Shown piece by piece: positions 45,530 through 54,909 of a DNA stretch of 64,000 nucleotides. The stretch lies in contig CBFIEF010000002.1 in assembly GCA_965661545.1 (NCBI GenBank), positions 1 to 64,000 on the forward strand. The letters are read 5' to 3'. The stretch is from UBA7985 sp965661545 (lineage in GTDB: Bacteria > Pseudomonadota > Alphaproteobacteria > UBA7985). A program made the position numbers and the translations under genes. How positions within the stretch are numbered: the first letter of the stretch is position 1; each line of letters opens with the position of its first letter. The notes under the pieces are model-generated. The model was not told the DNA's origin. It saw only the letters and a list, made by a program, of their open reading frames with translations, and did no database searches.

Positions 45530-47068
45530 CTAGTAACCGGGTGAACCGGCAAAGCGGTCTTCGTCGATGTAGTCGGAAAACCGCGTTGTCGAGCCGTCAA
45601 AGAACAGCTTTACGTCGCCGGTCGGGCCGTGACGGTTTTTAGAGATGATCACTAGCGCCTGATTGTGAATGTTGGACATGTGATCCTGCCAATCCGACAT
45701 GCGGGCTTGGAACGAGCCTTCGTCCTCGTCCCCACGCTTAATCGGAATTTTGCTCTGCTCGTAGTAGGCTTCGCGATAGATGAACATCACAACATCGGCA
45801 TCCTGCTCAATCGAGCCGGATTCACGCAAGTCAGCGAGCTGCGGGCGCTTGTCTTCACGGTTTTCCACCTGACGTGAAAGCTGCGAGAGCGCGATGACAG
45901 GCACGTCGAGTTCCTTGGCGATCCCCTTCAGACCTCGGGTAATCTCGGAGATTTCCTGCACCCGGTTCTCCGAGCCGCCAATCTTACCCTGCATCAGCTG
46001 CAAGTAGTCCACGACGATCAAATCTAGCCCGCCGTACTGCCGCTTGAGCCGCCGCGCGCGGGTGCGCAGGGACGACACGGGCAAGGCCGGGGTGTCATCG
46101 ATGAAGAAATCCAGCGTTTCCAAGTCACGGGAAATCGTGAAGATCTTGTTGAATTGGTCCGAGTTGATTTCACCCTTACGAATGTTCTCAGAGCTCACGC
46201 CAGACTGTTCCGACAACATACGCGTTGCGAGCTGCTCGGACGCCATCTCCAGCGAGAAGAACGCGACCTTTCCGTTGGCTTTCTGCGCCGCATTAAAGGC
46301 CATGTTGGTTACCAGCGCAGTTTTGCCCATCGCCGGACGCGCTGCGAGGATGATCAAGTCAGACCGGTTCAACCCACCCAGCTTCTGATCCAAATCCCGG
46401 AAGCCGGACGGAATCCCCGTATAGTCACCATCGCGCTTAACCGCTGCGTTGATGATGTCGAGGGTGGATTTCAGAATCTTGTCGAACGAGTTCGGCCCAT
46501 TCTCGATCTCGCCACTGTCGGCCAAAGAGTAGAGCTGTTCCTCCGCCTTCTCGATTTGCAGCATCGGCGGGTTTTCGAGGTTAATCTGGAAGGCGTCGTT
46601 GACGACAATCTCACCCAGATCAATCAGCTGACGGCGCAAGTGCATGTCGTAAATCGTGCGGGCATAGTCATTGGCGTTGATGATCGAGACAACAGCAGAC
46701 TGCAGCACGGCCAGATAATGACCGCCGCCGATTTCCTCGAGCGCGCCGTCTTGGTCAAACATGGTTTTCAGCCGGGCGGCATCGGCGATTTCGCCGTTCT
46801 CGATGATCGTCTTAATCGCCCCATAAATCCGACCATGGACCGGTTCAGCGAAGTGTTCGGGCAGCAAGTAATCAGAGACACGCTCAAACGCGAGGTTGTT
46901 GGTGAGCAAAGCGCCCAGCAAACCCTGCTCAACCTCAATATTCTTGGGCGGAACACGCATGCCCAAGCCCGGCTCAACCTCATCGGTCGCGCGCGGCGCT
47001 GGTCCAGCGGGGCCGTCTTCAGGGGGTGAAAACGGATCGATTGGGGGCATGTCGTCAAAATTATCCAT
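45530..47068 (-). CDS. dnaB: Replicative DNA helicase DnaB
   Basis: DnaB unwinds DNA at the replication fork and recruits the DnaG primase, also in this window. The N-terminal primase-interacting domain begins RVPPKNIEVEQGLLGALL. The RecA-like C-terminal domain has the P-loop ARPAMGKTALV, Walker B in LIVVDYLQLMQG and the arginine-bearing FFDGSTTRFSD near the end. It is 512 residues with no intein. No clear ribosome site precedes the ATG. Bacteria without DnaC-type loaders use DciA, and a DciA-like gene is at 57876. Confidence 0.97.
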   Translation of the reverse strand: MDNFDDMPPIDPFSPPEDGPAGPAPRATDEVEPGLGMRVPPKNIEVEQGLLGALLTNNLAFERVSDYLLPEHFAEPVHGRIYGAIKTIIENGEIADAARLKTMFDQDGALEEIGGGHYLAVLQSAVVSIINANDYARTIYDMHLRRQLIDLGEIVVNDAFQINLENPPMLQIEKAEEQLYSLADSGEIENGPNSFDKILKSTLDIINAAVKRDGDYTGIPSGFRDLDQKLGGLNRSDLIILAARPAMGKTALVTNMAFNAAQKANGKVAFFSLEMASEQLATRMLSEQSGVSSENIRKGEINSDQFNKIFTISRDLETLDFFIDDTPALPVSSLRTRARRLKRQYGGLDLIVVDYLQLMQGKIGGSENRVQEISEITRGLKGIAKELDVPVIALSQLSRQVENREDKRPQLADLRESGSIEQDADVVMFIYREAYYEQSKIPIKRGDEDEGSFQARMSDWQDHMSNIHNQALVIISKNRHGPTGDVKLFFDGSTTRFSDYIDEDRFAGSPGY

Positions 47069-47182
47069 GCGGTTTGTATAGCAGATAACTACGCATAATA
47101 TTCATCTAAGAATGTGTTTGTTACAGGCACTTTGAGCTTAGGCTCAATGTGGATAGTCGGGATAAGGGGGATGGATGGGCGT

Positions 47183-50100
47183 TTACGGCTCTGTCACCAA
47201 CTGGGCCAAAGTTTCGGCTTCCACCAAAGCTGGTAACATCAACCCAAAGGACGACTTGTCACCTGATTTGACCGAAATCAGCCGATCAACCACCTGCGAG
47301 TCGGCGTTGGCCGTTACACGATAGCGGCCCACGGGAAGCAACACTGTCTGAACTGCTGGTCCCGTTTTGACAGTCCCCTGAAACCCGCCACCCTCTGCTG
47401 AGACTTGCTGGGGCAGGATCGACCACTCGATACTGTCACCCTCAAGCGACGTGCCCGCATCATCAAGCAGGCTCAACGTCACCTGGCCCAAAGTGAAGTC
47501 AGGCGTCAACGCCGTCACTTGACCCGCTAAAACAAGGAACTCCTGTTCCAGCGCTACGTCGTTTACCCGTGCCTTGAGCTGGTAACCCCCAGCAGGCAAC
47601 TGCACCATATCGCCGTCCAAGGTTTGCGACGTCACGATCGCCGCGCCTTGCATCTCAATGCGCCAGTGCAGATCAATGCCGTCGGGAACCGCATCGCCGT
47701 TGTTGGAGAAGCTCAGCCGAACCGCCCCATCATTGAAGCGCACACTTTCCTGCATCGGCTCACTAACCGGGTCGGAAGCATCGACAAACACGGCTTGGGA
47801 AGCCACGAAGCCTTCAAAGGCAACTTCAACATCGTAAACACCAGGCTTGAGATCGACGTTCGCTTGCGGGCCTTGGAAGGCCAGTTCCTTGGAGGGGTCG
47901 CAGGCATCGCGCAGCACCCATTGGAGGTTTTCATCAATCGGCGCGCCACTTTCGCCAGCAATCAGATCCAGCGAGACCGGCAGCGTTTCAACGATGATCG
48001 CATGCGCCGCCGTTTCACCCGCCGTCACCGTCATCTCGTGACCCCAGCGGTCTAATCCGATCTGCGCTTCAAGCGTGTAAGTGGTCTCGGGCAGATACAA
48101 GCGACGAACCTCACCGGCCAACACCACCGTTTCCAGTGCGTAGACCGGGCTGGATAGGCGGACCATCAGCGGCTCAGTAGCGGCGTCGGTGGCTTTGGTG
48201 GGGTCGAGGCGCAGCTCTACGCGCGCCAGATCGAGCGAAAATTCATGTTCCCTGCGGACAAAGGGGTCAACCGAATAGGTCTGCTCGACCAACTGGCCTT
48301 CCAGCTCAGCAATGACACGGTACTGACCCGCCGTTTTAGGTAAGGTCAACGTCGCGCCCTCACCGGCGGTCAGCGAGGCATTAGTGGCGGCATCTTCCAC
48401 CGCCCAACTCAGCGCAATATCATCATCCAACGCCACATCTGGTGCCAGCATGAAACGCACGCTGTCCGGCTCGCGGGCAGCAACGATGATTTCAGCTTTC
48501 TGTGTTTCTGCTTCGAGCGAGGCGATGTGACGGTTGAGATCTTCCTGACCTAAGCGGCACTGGGCCAACCCATCCATAAGCGTTTGGTTTTGCTGTTCCA
48601 GCTGTGCGAGGCCCAGCTTGCTTTTTGCAGCCTCCGTCAGGGCGTCATTCCGGGCCGTGACCAGCCGCAGATTTTCCGCCTTGCTCTCCTCAAGAACCTG
48701 CAAGGTTTCGCTCAAGTCTGTGCGCATTGTCTCGCTGGTGACCAAGACACGCGCCAGTTCGGTTTCAAGATCCTGACGTGCCTTCAGATGTTCATAGGCC
48801 GCTTCATTGACTTCCGTCTTCCAGTTGGATTTCATCGCCAACTGATTGGCCTGCAAGCCCGCAAGCAGATCACGCGCCTCGTTCACCCGGCTTTCTGCGT
48901 CGGCGCGCTGGCGCTGCACGACCAGCACATCTTGTTGCGCGCCCATCAATTCAGCTCGCACGGTTTTGAGCTGATCCAGCAGCTTTGAACGCTCGCTTTC
49001 CAGTTCAGCAATCTGCGCGTCGCGCCGTGCAATCACGTCCAGCACAGGCTGATCAGCGGCCTCAAGCGTAGGCTGGGCATCATCGGTCAATGGTCGCCCT
49101 GATTCGAGGCTTTGGGCGAGTTGCTGGGCAGAAGTCGCGCGGAGAACAACGCGGTCCAGCGATTGGTCAACACCGCGAAGCCGACCGTGTAGCTCAACCG
49201 ATTGCGCTGAAGTGGCGGCCATTTCGGTTTCCAACTTGGCCCGACGTTCGACCAGCCGCTCGTGGCCCTGCCGCAGCTTGTCAGCCGGCTCGGTCACGAC
49301 CGCCGATAGCTCAGCCATAGCAGCGGCGAGATCTGCCCGCCGACTAAGACCCAGCGTACCGGAGTTCCACACGTTCGTTTGATCCTGCATGCGGATCAGC
49401 ATTTGATCACGGGAACTGAGTTGGTCCCGCAAGCGATCCGCCGCACCCCGTATCATAGCAATCTCGTCTTCAGCACGAAGCCCATCGGCCACTTGAAGCT
49501 CTTCACTCAGCAAATCACGGCTCGAAAAGGCGTCCACGCGCCCCTCTAGCGCTGAAACAGCGTCGTCGAGGCGAGTAAGGTCACTGCGGATCCGGGTCAG
49601 GTCGCGGACGGAGATATCCTGTTCTTGCAACAGCAGCCGCGCGATGCTGGCCGCTGCGCGCTGCGCGTTGGCTGTGTGTGAGAGCGACAGCGCCTTAGCG
49701 ATCAACGGCGTCAAATCTTCACTCGGCTCAGCCACCACAAAAGATCCCCCAGCGCTCGACGGCAGGCATCGCAGTAAAGCCGCATCCGCTGCGTCCATGC
49801 CCAACCCAATCAGATGCACCGGAATTTGCATTTGTGCCAAAGGCGCAGACAGCGCGCATGAGTTACCACCACATTCTTCAGCGCCATCGGTCAGCACCAC
49901 AATCGCGCCCGGTCCGGCTTGCTGTGACAAGCGCGCAGCTGCGGTCTCGATGGCATCAGCCAAGGGGCGCATCCCGCGTTCTTGCGGCGATTCGGCTGCT
50001 AAGGCCTGCGCCAACGATGCCGGCGCAGCGGTTGGGTTGCTCAAAACCTCGATGTCGGAACAGTCAAAGTTCCGGCGATGGCCAAAGGTAACAGCCCCAG

Positions 50101-50374
50101 AACGGGTTGCCGTTGGCAGGTTCGCGGTGGTTGCCGTCATAGCATCGCGCGCAGCTTCGAACTTGGTTGCGCCGTCGCGCCAGTCCTGGTTCATCGAGCC
50201 GGAGCCATCCAAGACAATCATCACGTTAGAGGTGTCTTTGAGCAAGGTTTCCAGAAAGTCGGATTCCTGGGCTACCGCTACGCTGCTAGACAGCACGCCC
50301 AGGGCAAAGGCGCCCCACCGGATAATTCTTGCAGCCCACAGGAAGGGGCGGTACTGGTCCTGACCAAATGGCAC
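47183..50374 (-). CDS. Large exported VWA and coiled-coil protein
   Basis: The start is taken as GTG at 50374 because TGGAG lies 7 nt upstream; an ATG at 50464 has a ribosome site touching it and is less likely. The 1063-residue protein then has an N-terminal hydrophobic segment (WGAFALGVLSSSVAVAQ), probably a signal or anchor. A von Willebrand A domain follows with an intact MIDAS (LDGSGSMN at about residues 55-62, and VVLTDGAEECGG). About residues 200-620 are helical and coiled. The last 400 residues are a series of beta-rich repeats resembling PEGA/Ig-like modules (LPAGGYQLKARVND, LKPGVYDVEVAFEG, LPVGRYRVTANADS). It should be periplasmic and bind partners or peptidoglycan; the specific role is unknown. 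It has no operon partner visible. Confidence 0.8.
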   Translation of the reverse strand: MPFGQDQYRPFLWAARIIRWGAFALGVLSSSVAVAQESDFLETLLKDTSNVMIVLDGSGSMNQDWRDGATKFEAARDAMTATTANLPTATRSGAVTFGHRRNFDCSDIEVLSNPTAAPASLAQALAAESPQERGMRPLADAIETAAARLSQQAGPGAIVVLTDGAEECGGNSCALSAPLAQMQIPVHLIGLGMDAADAALLRCLPSSAGGSFVVAEPSEDLTPLIAKALSLSHTANAQRAAASIARLLLQEQDISVRDLTRIRSDLTRLDDAVSALEGRVDAFSSRDLLSEELQVADGLRAEDEIAMIRGAADRLRDQLSSRDQMLIRMQDQTNVWNSGTLGLSRRADLAAAMAELSAVVTEPADKLRQGHERLVERRAKLETEMAATSAQSVELHGRLRGVDQSLDRVVLRATSAQQLAQSLESGRPLTDDAQPTLEAADQPVLDVIARRDAQIAELESERSKLLDQLKTVRAELMGAQQDVLVVQRQRADAESRVNEARDLLAGLQANQLAMKSNWKTEVNEAAYEHLKARQDLETELARVLVTSETMRTDLSETLQVLEESKAENLRLVTARNDALTEAAKSKLGLAQLEQQNQTLMDGLAQCRLGQEDLNRHIASLEAETQKAEIIVAAREPDSVRFMLAPDVALDDDIALSWAVEDAATNASLTAGEGATLTLPKTAGQYRVIAELEGQLVEQTYSVDPFVRREHEFSLDLARVELRLDPTKATDAATEPLMVRLSSPVYALETVVLAGEVRRLYLPETTYTLEAQIGLDRWGHEMTVTAGETAAHAIIVETLPVSLDLIAGESGAPIDENLQWVLRDACDPSKELAFQGPQANVDLKPGVYDVEVAFEGFVASQAVFVDASDPVSEPMQESVRFNDGAVRLSFSNNGDAVPDGIDLHWRIEMQGAAIVTSQTLDGDMVQLPAGGYQLKARVNDVALEQEFLVLAGQVTALTPDFTLGQVTLSLLDDAGTSLEGDSIEWSILPQQVSAEGGGFQGTVKTGPAVQTVLLPVGRYRVTANADSQVVDRLISVKSGDKSSFGLMLPALVEAETLAQLVTEP

Positions 50375-50503
50375 GGTCTGACTCCAAAACTGCACGTCTG
50401 AAACGGCTAAATTGCAAATTGCACCGCATAATCCCTTAAAAAGAAGGGTTATGCGCTTTCTCATCTCCTACTAGTGCAAGCACCGAGCCACGAATCGGGG
50501 CAC

Positions 50504-50534
50504 AAAAAAAGGCCTCCCGAAGGAGACCTTTTTT
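50504..50534. terminator. Bidirectional terminator
   Basis: Seven A, a GGCCTCC/GGAGACC stem with one bulge and a CGAA loop, then six T. It reads as a terminator on both strands and lies just downstream of the ETF-QO gene on the minus strand, separating it from the VWA gene. Confidence 0.85.
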
Positions 50535-50550
50535 GATGCTGAACGGCGGC

Positions 50551-52206
50551 TTACATGTTGCCGTAGTTTGGCCCGCCACCGCCTTCTGGTGTGACCCAGT
50601 TAATGTTCTGGGTCGGATCCTTGATGTCACAGGTCTTACAGTGCACGCAATTTTGCGCGTTGATCTGTAGCTGGGGGTTCGTGCCATCGTCTTCACGCAC
50701 AATCTCGTAAACCCCCGCCGGGCAGTACCGCTGCTCGGGCGCATCGTACTGGGCGAGATTGATCGCGATTGGCGTGCTGCTGTCTTTGAGCGTCAGGTGG
50801 ATCGGCTGATCTTCTTCGTGGTTCACGTTTGCAACATAGACCGAAGAGGTCTTGTCAAAGCTGATGACACCATCGGGCTTTGGATAGTCGATCTTCTTAC
50901 ACTTATCAGCTGGCTTGAGCGTTTCGTGGTCCTTGTGCTTGTGCTTGAAGGTCCACGGCATCGAAATACCCAGGTTGGCCAAATGCAGTTCCAGCGCACC
51001 AACACCGAATCCAGCCAGACCGAGCTTGTGGAACCAAGGGCCGAAGTTCCGCGCCTTGAACAGCTCCTTAAACACCCAGCTCCGTTCCATGTTGGACTGG
51101 TAATCCGTGACTTCCGCCGGTGCAGCTTCACCTTGCTGCAGCGCTTCAAACACCGCCTCTGCTGCAACCATGCCGGACTTCATCGCGGTATGGGAGCCTT
51201 TGATCTTTGGCACATTCAGGAAGCCAGCAGAACAACCCAGCAGCATGCCACCGGGGAATGTCAGCTTGGGAATAGACTGGAAACCGCCTTCGTTGATCGC
51301 CCGGGCGCCATAAGACACGCGCTTGCCGCCTTCGAGCATGGGTCTGATCTTCGGGTGCTGCTTAAAGCGCTGGAATTCATCAAAGGGGCTTAGGTGTGGG
51401 TTCTTGTAGTCGAGCGCGACCACGTAGCCGACATAAGCCTGATTGTTGTCCAAGTGGTAAATGAAGGAACCGCCCCACGTGTTCCAATCCATCGGCCACC
51501 CTGCAGAGTGAAGGATCGAGCCTTCCTTGTGCTTCTCTGGATCAAGTTCCCACAGCTCCTTGAAGCCGATGCCATACTTCTGCGGGCTGGATTCCTCAGC
51601 CAAACCAAAGTGCTCGATCAGCTGCTTAGAGAGGGAACCGCGTACGCCCTCTGCGAACATAGTGTACTTGGCGTGCAGCTCCATTCCGGGCTCAAAGCCA
51701 GACTTTTGCTCACCATCACGGCCAACGCCCATGACACCGGTCGCAACGCCTTTGACCGAGCCATCATCGTTGTAAAGCACCTCGGAAGCCGGGAAGCCGG
51801 GGAAGATTTCGATGCCCATGCCTTCAGCCTGCTCGGCCAACCAGCGACAGACATTGCCCAGCGAGACGATGTAGTTGCCGTCGTTGTGCACTTGCTCAGG
51901 CATGGCCCAGATCGGCATGGAAATGCCGTTAACCTCGGTCAGCACCATGAACTTCTCATCCGTCACCGGAACATTCAGCGGCGCGCCGCGTTCTTTCCAG
52001 TCCGGGAACAACTCCTCCATCGCGCGCGGCTCCATCACCGCACCAGACAGGATATGAGCGCCGACTTCTGAGCCCTTTTCGAGCACAACAATCGCCAACT
52101 CCTCACCCTTTTCCTGCGCCAGCTGCTGCAACCGGATTGCAGCAGAAAGTCCAGAGGGGCCGCCGCCAACAATGACGACGTCTACTTCCATCGCTTCGCG
52201 TTCCAT
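50551..52206 (-). CDS. Electron transfer flavoprotein-ubiquinone oxidoreductase
   Basis: ETF-QO passes electrons from ETF (fatty-acid and amino-acid oxidation) to ubiquinone at the inner membrane. FAD binding is seen in VVIVGGGPSGLSAAIRLQQ at the N-terminus. The ubiquinone and membrane-binding middle has HSAGWPMDWNTWGGSFIYHL. The 4Fe-4S cluster Cys are in RYCPAGVYE and NCVHCKTCDIKDPTQNI at the C-terminus. The start at 52206 is chosen for GGGAG 9 nt upstream, giving 551 residues. It is divergent from the uracil-DNA glycosylase gene. The ETF subunits themselves are not in the window. Confidence 0.96.
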   Translation of the reverse strand: MEREAMEVDVVIVGGGPSGLSAAIRLQQLAQEKGEELAIVVLEKGSEVGAHILSGAVMEPRAMEELFPDWKERGAPLNVPVTDEKFMVLTEVNGISMPIWAMPEQVHNDGNYIVSLGNVCRWLAEQAEGMGIEIFPGFPASEVLYNDDGSVKGVATGVMGVGRDGEQKSGFEPGMELHAKYTMFAEGVRGSLSKQLIEHFGLAEESSPQKYGIGFKELWELDPEKHKEGSILHSAGWPMDWNTWGGSFIYHLDNNQAYVGYVVALDYKNPHLSPFDEFQRFKQHPKIRPMLEGGKRVSYGARAINEGGFQSIPKLTFPGGMLLGCSAGFLNVPKIKGSHTAMKSGMVAAEAVFEALQQGEAAPAEVTDYQSNMERSWVFKELFKARNFGPWFHKLGLAGFGVGALELHLANLGISMPWTFKHKHKDHETLKPADKCKKIDYPKPDGVISFDKTSSVYVANVNHEEDQPIHLTLKDSSTPIAINLAQYDAPEQRYCPAGVYEIVREDDGTNPQLQINAQNCVHCKTCDIKDPTQNINWVTPEGGGGPNYGNM

Positions 52207-52392
52207 GACCTTAATCTCCCAAGTCATAGGGGATTTCTTGGCAGCCTGCGTCGCTGATGCATGTACGATCAGCGAGCTTTGGGGCTTGAGCCAATGTGAA
52301 ATCCCTTCCACATTCAAAAGAATAATATTGTGCGGACCATAGACAATCAGCCTGCACGCGCAACGCAAACAAACGGGATGCGACTTCTATTC

Positions 52393-53286
52393 ATGTCAGA
52401 AACGCTCACCACGACTGTCTACGACCCGGCCCTTTGGGCTGAGGCTGTCGCTTGGCAGCAGGAATGCGGCGTTTTCGATGTTTTATCCGATCAGCCAACG
52501 GATGCTTTTGCGGCGCGTGAGATCGAAAAGGCAGCCGCGCCAGAGGCGATTCGCGCAGAGCCCGTGGCTCGCGCCACAGCGGCTCAAGCGCGGCCCGCCA
52601 ACCCGGCACGCCCAAAATCACCCGTCGCTCGCCCTGCAACCAACCAGCATGCTCGGCGTGGTTTGGAGGCTGTGGCGGATATTGCTGAGGCAGAGAAGCG
52701 CGCCGCTGCGTGCTCGTCCATCGACGAATTGGTGAAAGCCGTTCAAGACTTTGACGGCTGCTTGCTTAAAGACACCGCCAGCAACACTGTTTTTGGTGAC
52801 GGGCCGATCGACAGCGATGTCATGATCATCGGAGAGGCCCCCGGTGCGGACGAGGATCGCCAAGGCCGCCCCTTTGTCGGGCGTTCAGGTCAAATGCTGG
52901 ACGAGATGCTCTCCTTTATAGGGCTCAAGCGCGAAGAAGACTTTCGGATCACCAACATCGTATTCTGGCGACCCCCGGGAAACCGCAAACCCAATGCGGG
53001 CGAAGTCGCCCTGTGCTGGCCGTTTTCGAAACGGCACATTGAGCTTGTTCAGCCCAAGGTTATTCTCGCCGTTGGTGGCTTATCAGCCCAAACCCTGATC
53101 GACCCGAACTTGCGGATCACGCGAGAGCGCGGGAAGTGGCGGTCGCTGGATGTTGTGGGAACCGCTGTTCCTGTGCTGCCAACGCTGCACCCGGCCTACT
53201 TGCTGCGCCAACCCGTGAACAAACGTGAAGCTTGGACTGACTTGCTGATGCTCAAACAATTCCTGAACAACCCCGAAGGGTCTTGA
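52393..53286 (+). CDS. Uracil-DNA glycosylase, family 4/5-like, lacking part of the Fe-S ligands
   Basis: This enzyme should remove uracil from DNA. Motif A is VMIIGEAPGADEDRQGRPFVGRSG and the C-terminal motif is LPTLHPAYLLRQP. The 100-residue N-terminal part is low-complexity (Ala, Arg, Pro rich). Family 4 enzymes bind a 4Fe-4S cluster with four Cys; here only DGC and ALCWPF Cys remain and a Trp sits in VFWRPPGNR. This resembles the alphaproteobacterial branch with the YWRPPGNR pattern. The start at 52393 lacks a good ribosome site. Its stop overlaps the moaB start. Confidence 0.85.
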   Translation: MSETLTTTVYDPALWAEAVAWQQECGVFDVLSDQPTDAFAAREIEKAAAPEAIRAEPVARATAAQARPANPARPKSPVARPATNQHARRGLEAVADIAEAEKRAAACSSIDELVKAVQDFDGCLLKDTASNTVFGDGPIDSDVMIIGEAPGADEDRQGRPFVGRSGQMLDEMLSFIGLKREEDFRITNIVFWRPPGNRKPNAGEVALCWPFSKRHIELVQPKVILAVGGLSAQTLIDPNLRITRERGKWRSLDVVGTAVPVLPTLHPAYLLRQPVNKREAWTDLLMLKQFLNNPEGS

Positions 53287-53834
53287 TGATGACCGAGACC
53301 ATACCGGCGCGCTTCGACGAAACCCGGCCCTTTTTGGCCGTGAATATCGCTGCGCTGACCGTGTCGGACACCCGCACTGCGGAAACCGACAAAAGTGGTG
53401 ATGCACTGGCGGCGATGATCGAAGCCGATGGGCACCGGGTTGCCAGCCGCATGATCCTCAAGGACGACACGGATTTAATCACTGGCCAGCTGAACGTCTG
53501 GGTCAGCGATCCGAACATCGATTGCATCATCACCACGGGCGGCACCGGGGTTACAGGCCGTGATGTGACACCGGAAGCTTTCGACCGCGTGCTGGAAAAG
53601 AAAATCGACGGCTTTGGCGAGATGTTCCGCTGGCTGAGCTTTCAGATGATCGGCACCTCCGCCCTGCAGTCCCGCGCAGTGGGGGGTGTGGCGCATGGGA
53701 CATACATGTTTGCCCTTCCCGGCTCTACGGGCGCAGTAAAAGACGGTTGGACAAAAATTCTCCGCTTTCAGCTTGATAATAGACACCGGCCCTGCAACCT
53801 CGTCGAATTAATGCCCCGGTTGCAGGAAGTCTAA
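53286..53834 (+). CDS. moaB: Molybdenum cofactor biosynthesis protein MoaB (Mog family)
   Basis: The 182-residue protein belongs to the MoaB/Mog family, which adenylates molybdopterin before metal insertion. Key blocks are ALTVSDTRTAETDKSGD, the ITTGGTGVTGRDVTPEAF nucleotide-binding loop, and FALPGSTGAVKDGW. The ATG overlaps the uracil-DNA glycosylase stop (TGATG); a second ATG follows directly. Together with mobA and fdhD it suggests molybdoenzymes in this organism. The kinase-fold gene follows after 19 nt. Confidence 0.93.
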   Translation: MMTETIPARFDETRPFLAVNIAALTVSDTRTAETDKSGDALAAMIEADGHRVASRMILKDDTDLITGQLNVWVSDPNIDCIITTGGTGVTGRDVTPEAFDRVLEKKIDGFGEMFRWLSFQMIGTSALQSRAVGGVAHGTYMFALPGSTGAVKDGWTKILRFQLDNRHRPCNLVELMPRLQEV

Positions 53835-53853
53835 ACGATCACGCTAAGGGCCC

Positions 53854-54909
53854 ATGGCACTCACTGAAACTCAACTCGAATACATTTCGACCAGCGTCGA
53901 AGCCTTAGGCTTGAGCGCGGAACCGATCCGGCCTTTGCGCCTGCGCAGCCTGAGCCACGAACACGTGCGGGTCGCGAACCACGGCGTGGTGCGCATGCCG
54001 ATTGCTCTGCCGAACGAAGGACATTGGACCAAATGGGCGAATTTTCAGGCTGAAGCCTATGGAACGCTTGGCCGGCGCAACCTGTCGCCTCGGTTTTTTG
54101 CCTCACTGGATTCCTGTCCCGCGCTCCCGAACGGCGGCGTGCTGGTGGAGTTTGTGCAAGGGCGCTTGCCTCGCCTGCCCAAGGACTTCCCCGCTCTGGC
54201 CCGTTTTTTGGCCAAACTGCACCAGCTACCACCGCCGCCCGAGGATATGTGCGGGCTTCCCTATCACAGCGAACCCCTGCTCGCAGCCATGCAGGGAATT
54301 TTGCAGCAGGCCCGTTATCTCGAAGAGGCACCCATCACCGATGGTACGCGCAAGCTTTTAGAATCCGAGCTGGCTTGGCTTGAAGGCTTTGCGCAGTCAG
54401 GCTGGGTGCGCATGGGGGCACCGCCCTTTGGCCTGACCATTGGCCGTGCCCATCCGGGCGATTTCCTCATCGACGACGCGGGCGAAGCGGTGCTGCTGGA
54501 TGTTGAGAACCTACACTATGGTCTGAGCATCTTGGATGTCGGAGCGCTTTCTATATACCCGGCAACAGTTTGGGATATGGGGGTCAAGGCGGAGTTGACG
54601 GAAACGGACGTGCTCGACTTCAACCGTCATTATCTTGAAGCACTGCCCAATGCCTACCGCACCCACTACGCGCCTTGGCTACAAGTGGGACGGCGAATCG
54701 CGACGCTGCGGCTACTGACGTGGGCCTGCATGTGGCTGGTCCGGCACCGCCGCCCGGGCGACCAATGGGCCGCCGATAAACGCCCACCGGGTATCATGAC
54801 CCACATGCTGACCCAAGCACGGCATTTCGTGTCTGAGCCCGTCGTCAGCGCCCTGCGCTCAGAATGGATGCGTCGCGATGGGCTTTGCGCACAGATCAAT
54901 CGGTTATGA
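53854..54909 (+). CDS. Kinase-fold (APH/ChoK-like) protein lacking the usual catalytic Asp
   Basis: The 351-residue protein has the layout of aminoglycoside/choline kinases. After an N-lobe, the catalytic loop region reads LTIGRAHPGDFLIDDAGEA followed by VLLDVENLHYGLSILDVGAL. In active members this loop is HGDxHPGNxL; here HGD is replaced by IGR and the Asn by Asp. The metal-binding Asp (in LLDVE) and a C-lobe helix remain. It may therefore be a pseudokinase or use another base. Substrate is unknown. It overlaps rnhB (ATGA) and lies in the moaB-rnhB-ccrM cluster. Confidence 0.7.
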   Translation: MALTETQLEYISTSVEALGLSAEPIRPLRLRSLSHEHVRVANHGVVRMPIALPNEGHWTKWANFQAEAYGTLGRRNLSPRFFASLDSCPALPNGGVLVEFVQGRLPRLPKDFPALARFLAKLHQLPPPPEDMCGLPYHSEPLLAAMQGILQQARYLEEAPITDGTRKLLESELAWLEGFAQSGWVRMGAPPFGLTIGRAHPGDFLIDDAGEAVLLDVENLHYGLSILDVGALSIYPATVWDMGVKAELTETDVLDFNRHYLEALPNAYRTHYAPWLQVGRRIATLRLLTWACMWLVRHRRPGDQWAADKRPPGIMTHMLTQARHFVSEPVVSALRSEWMRRDGLCAQINRL

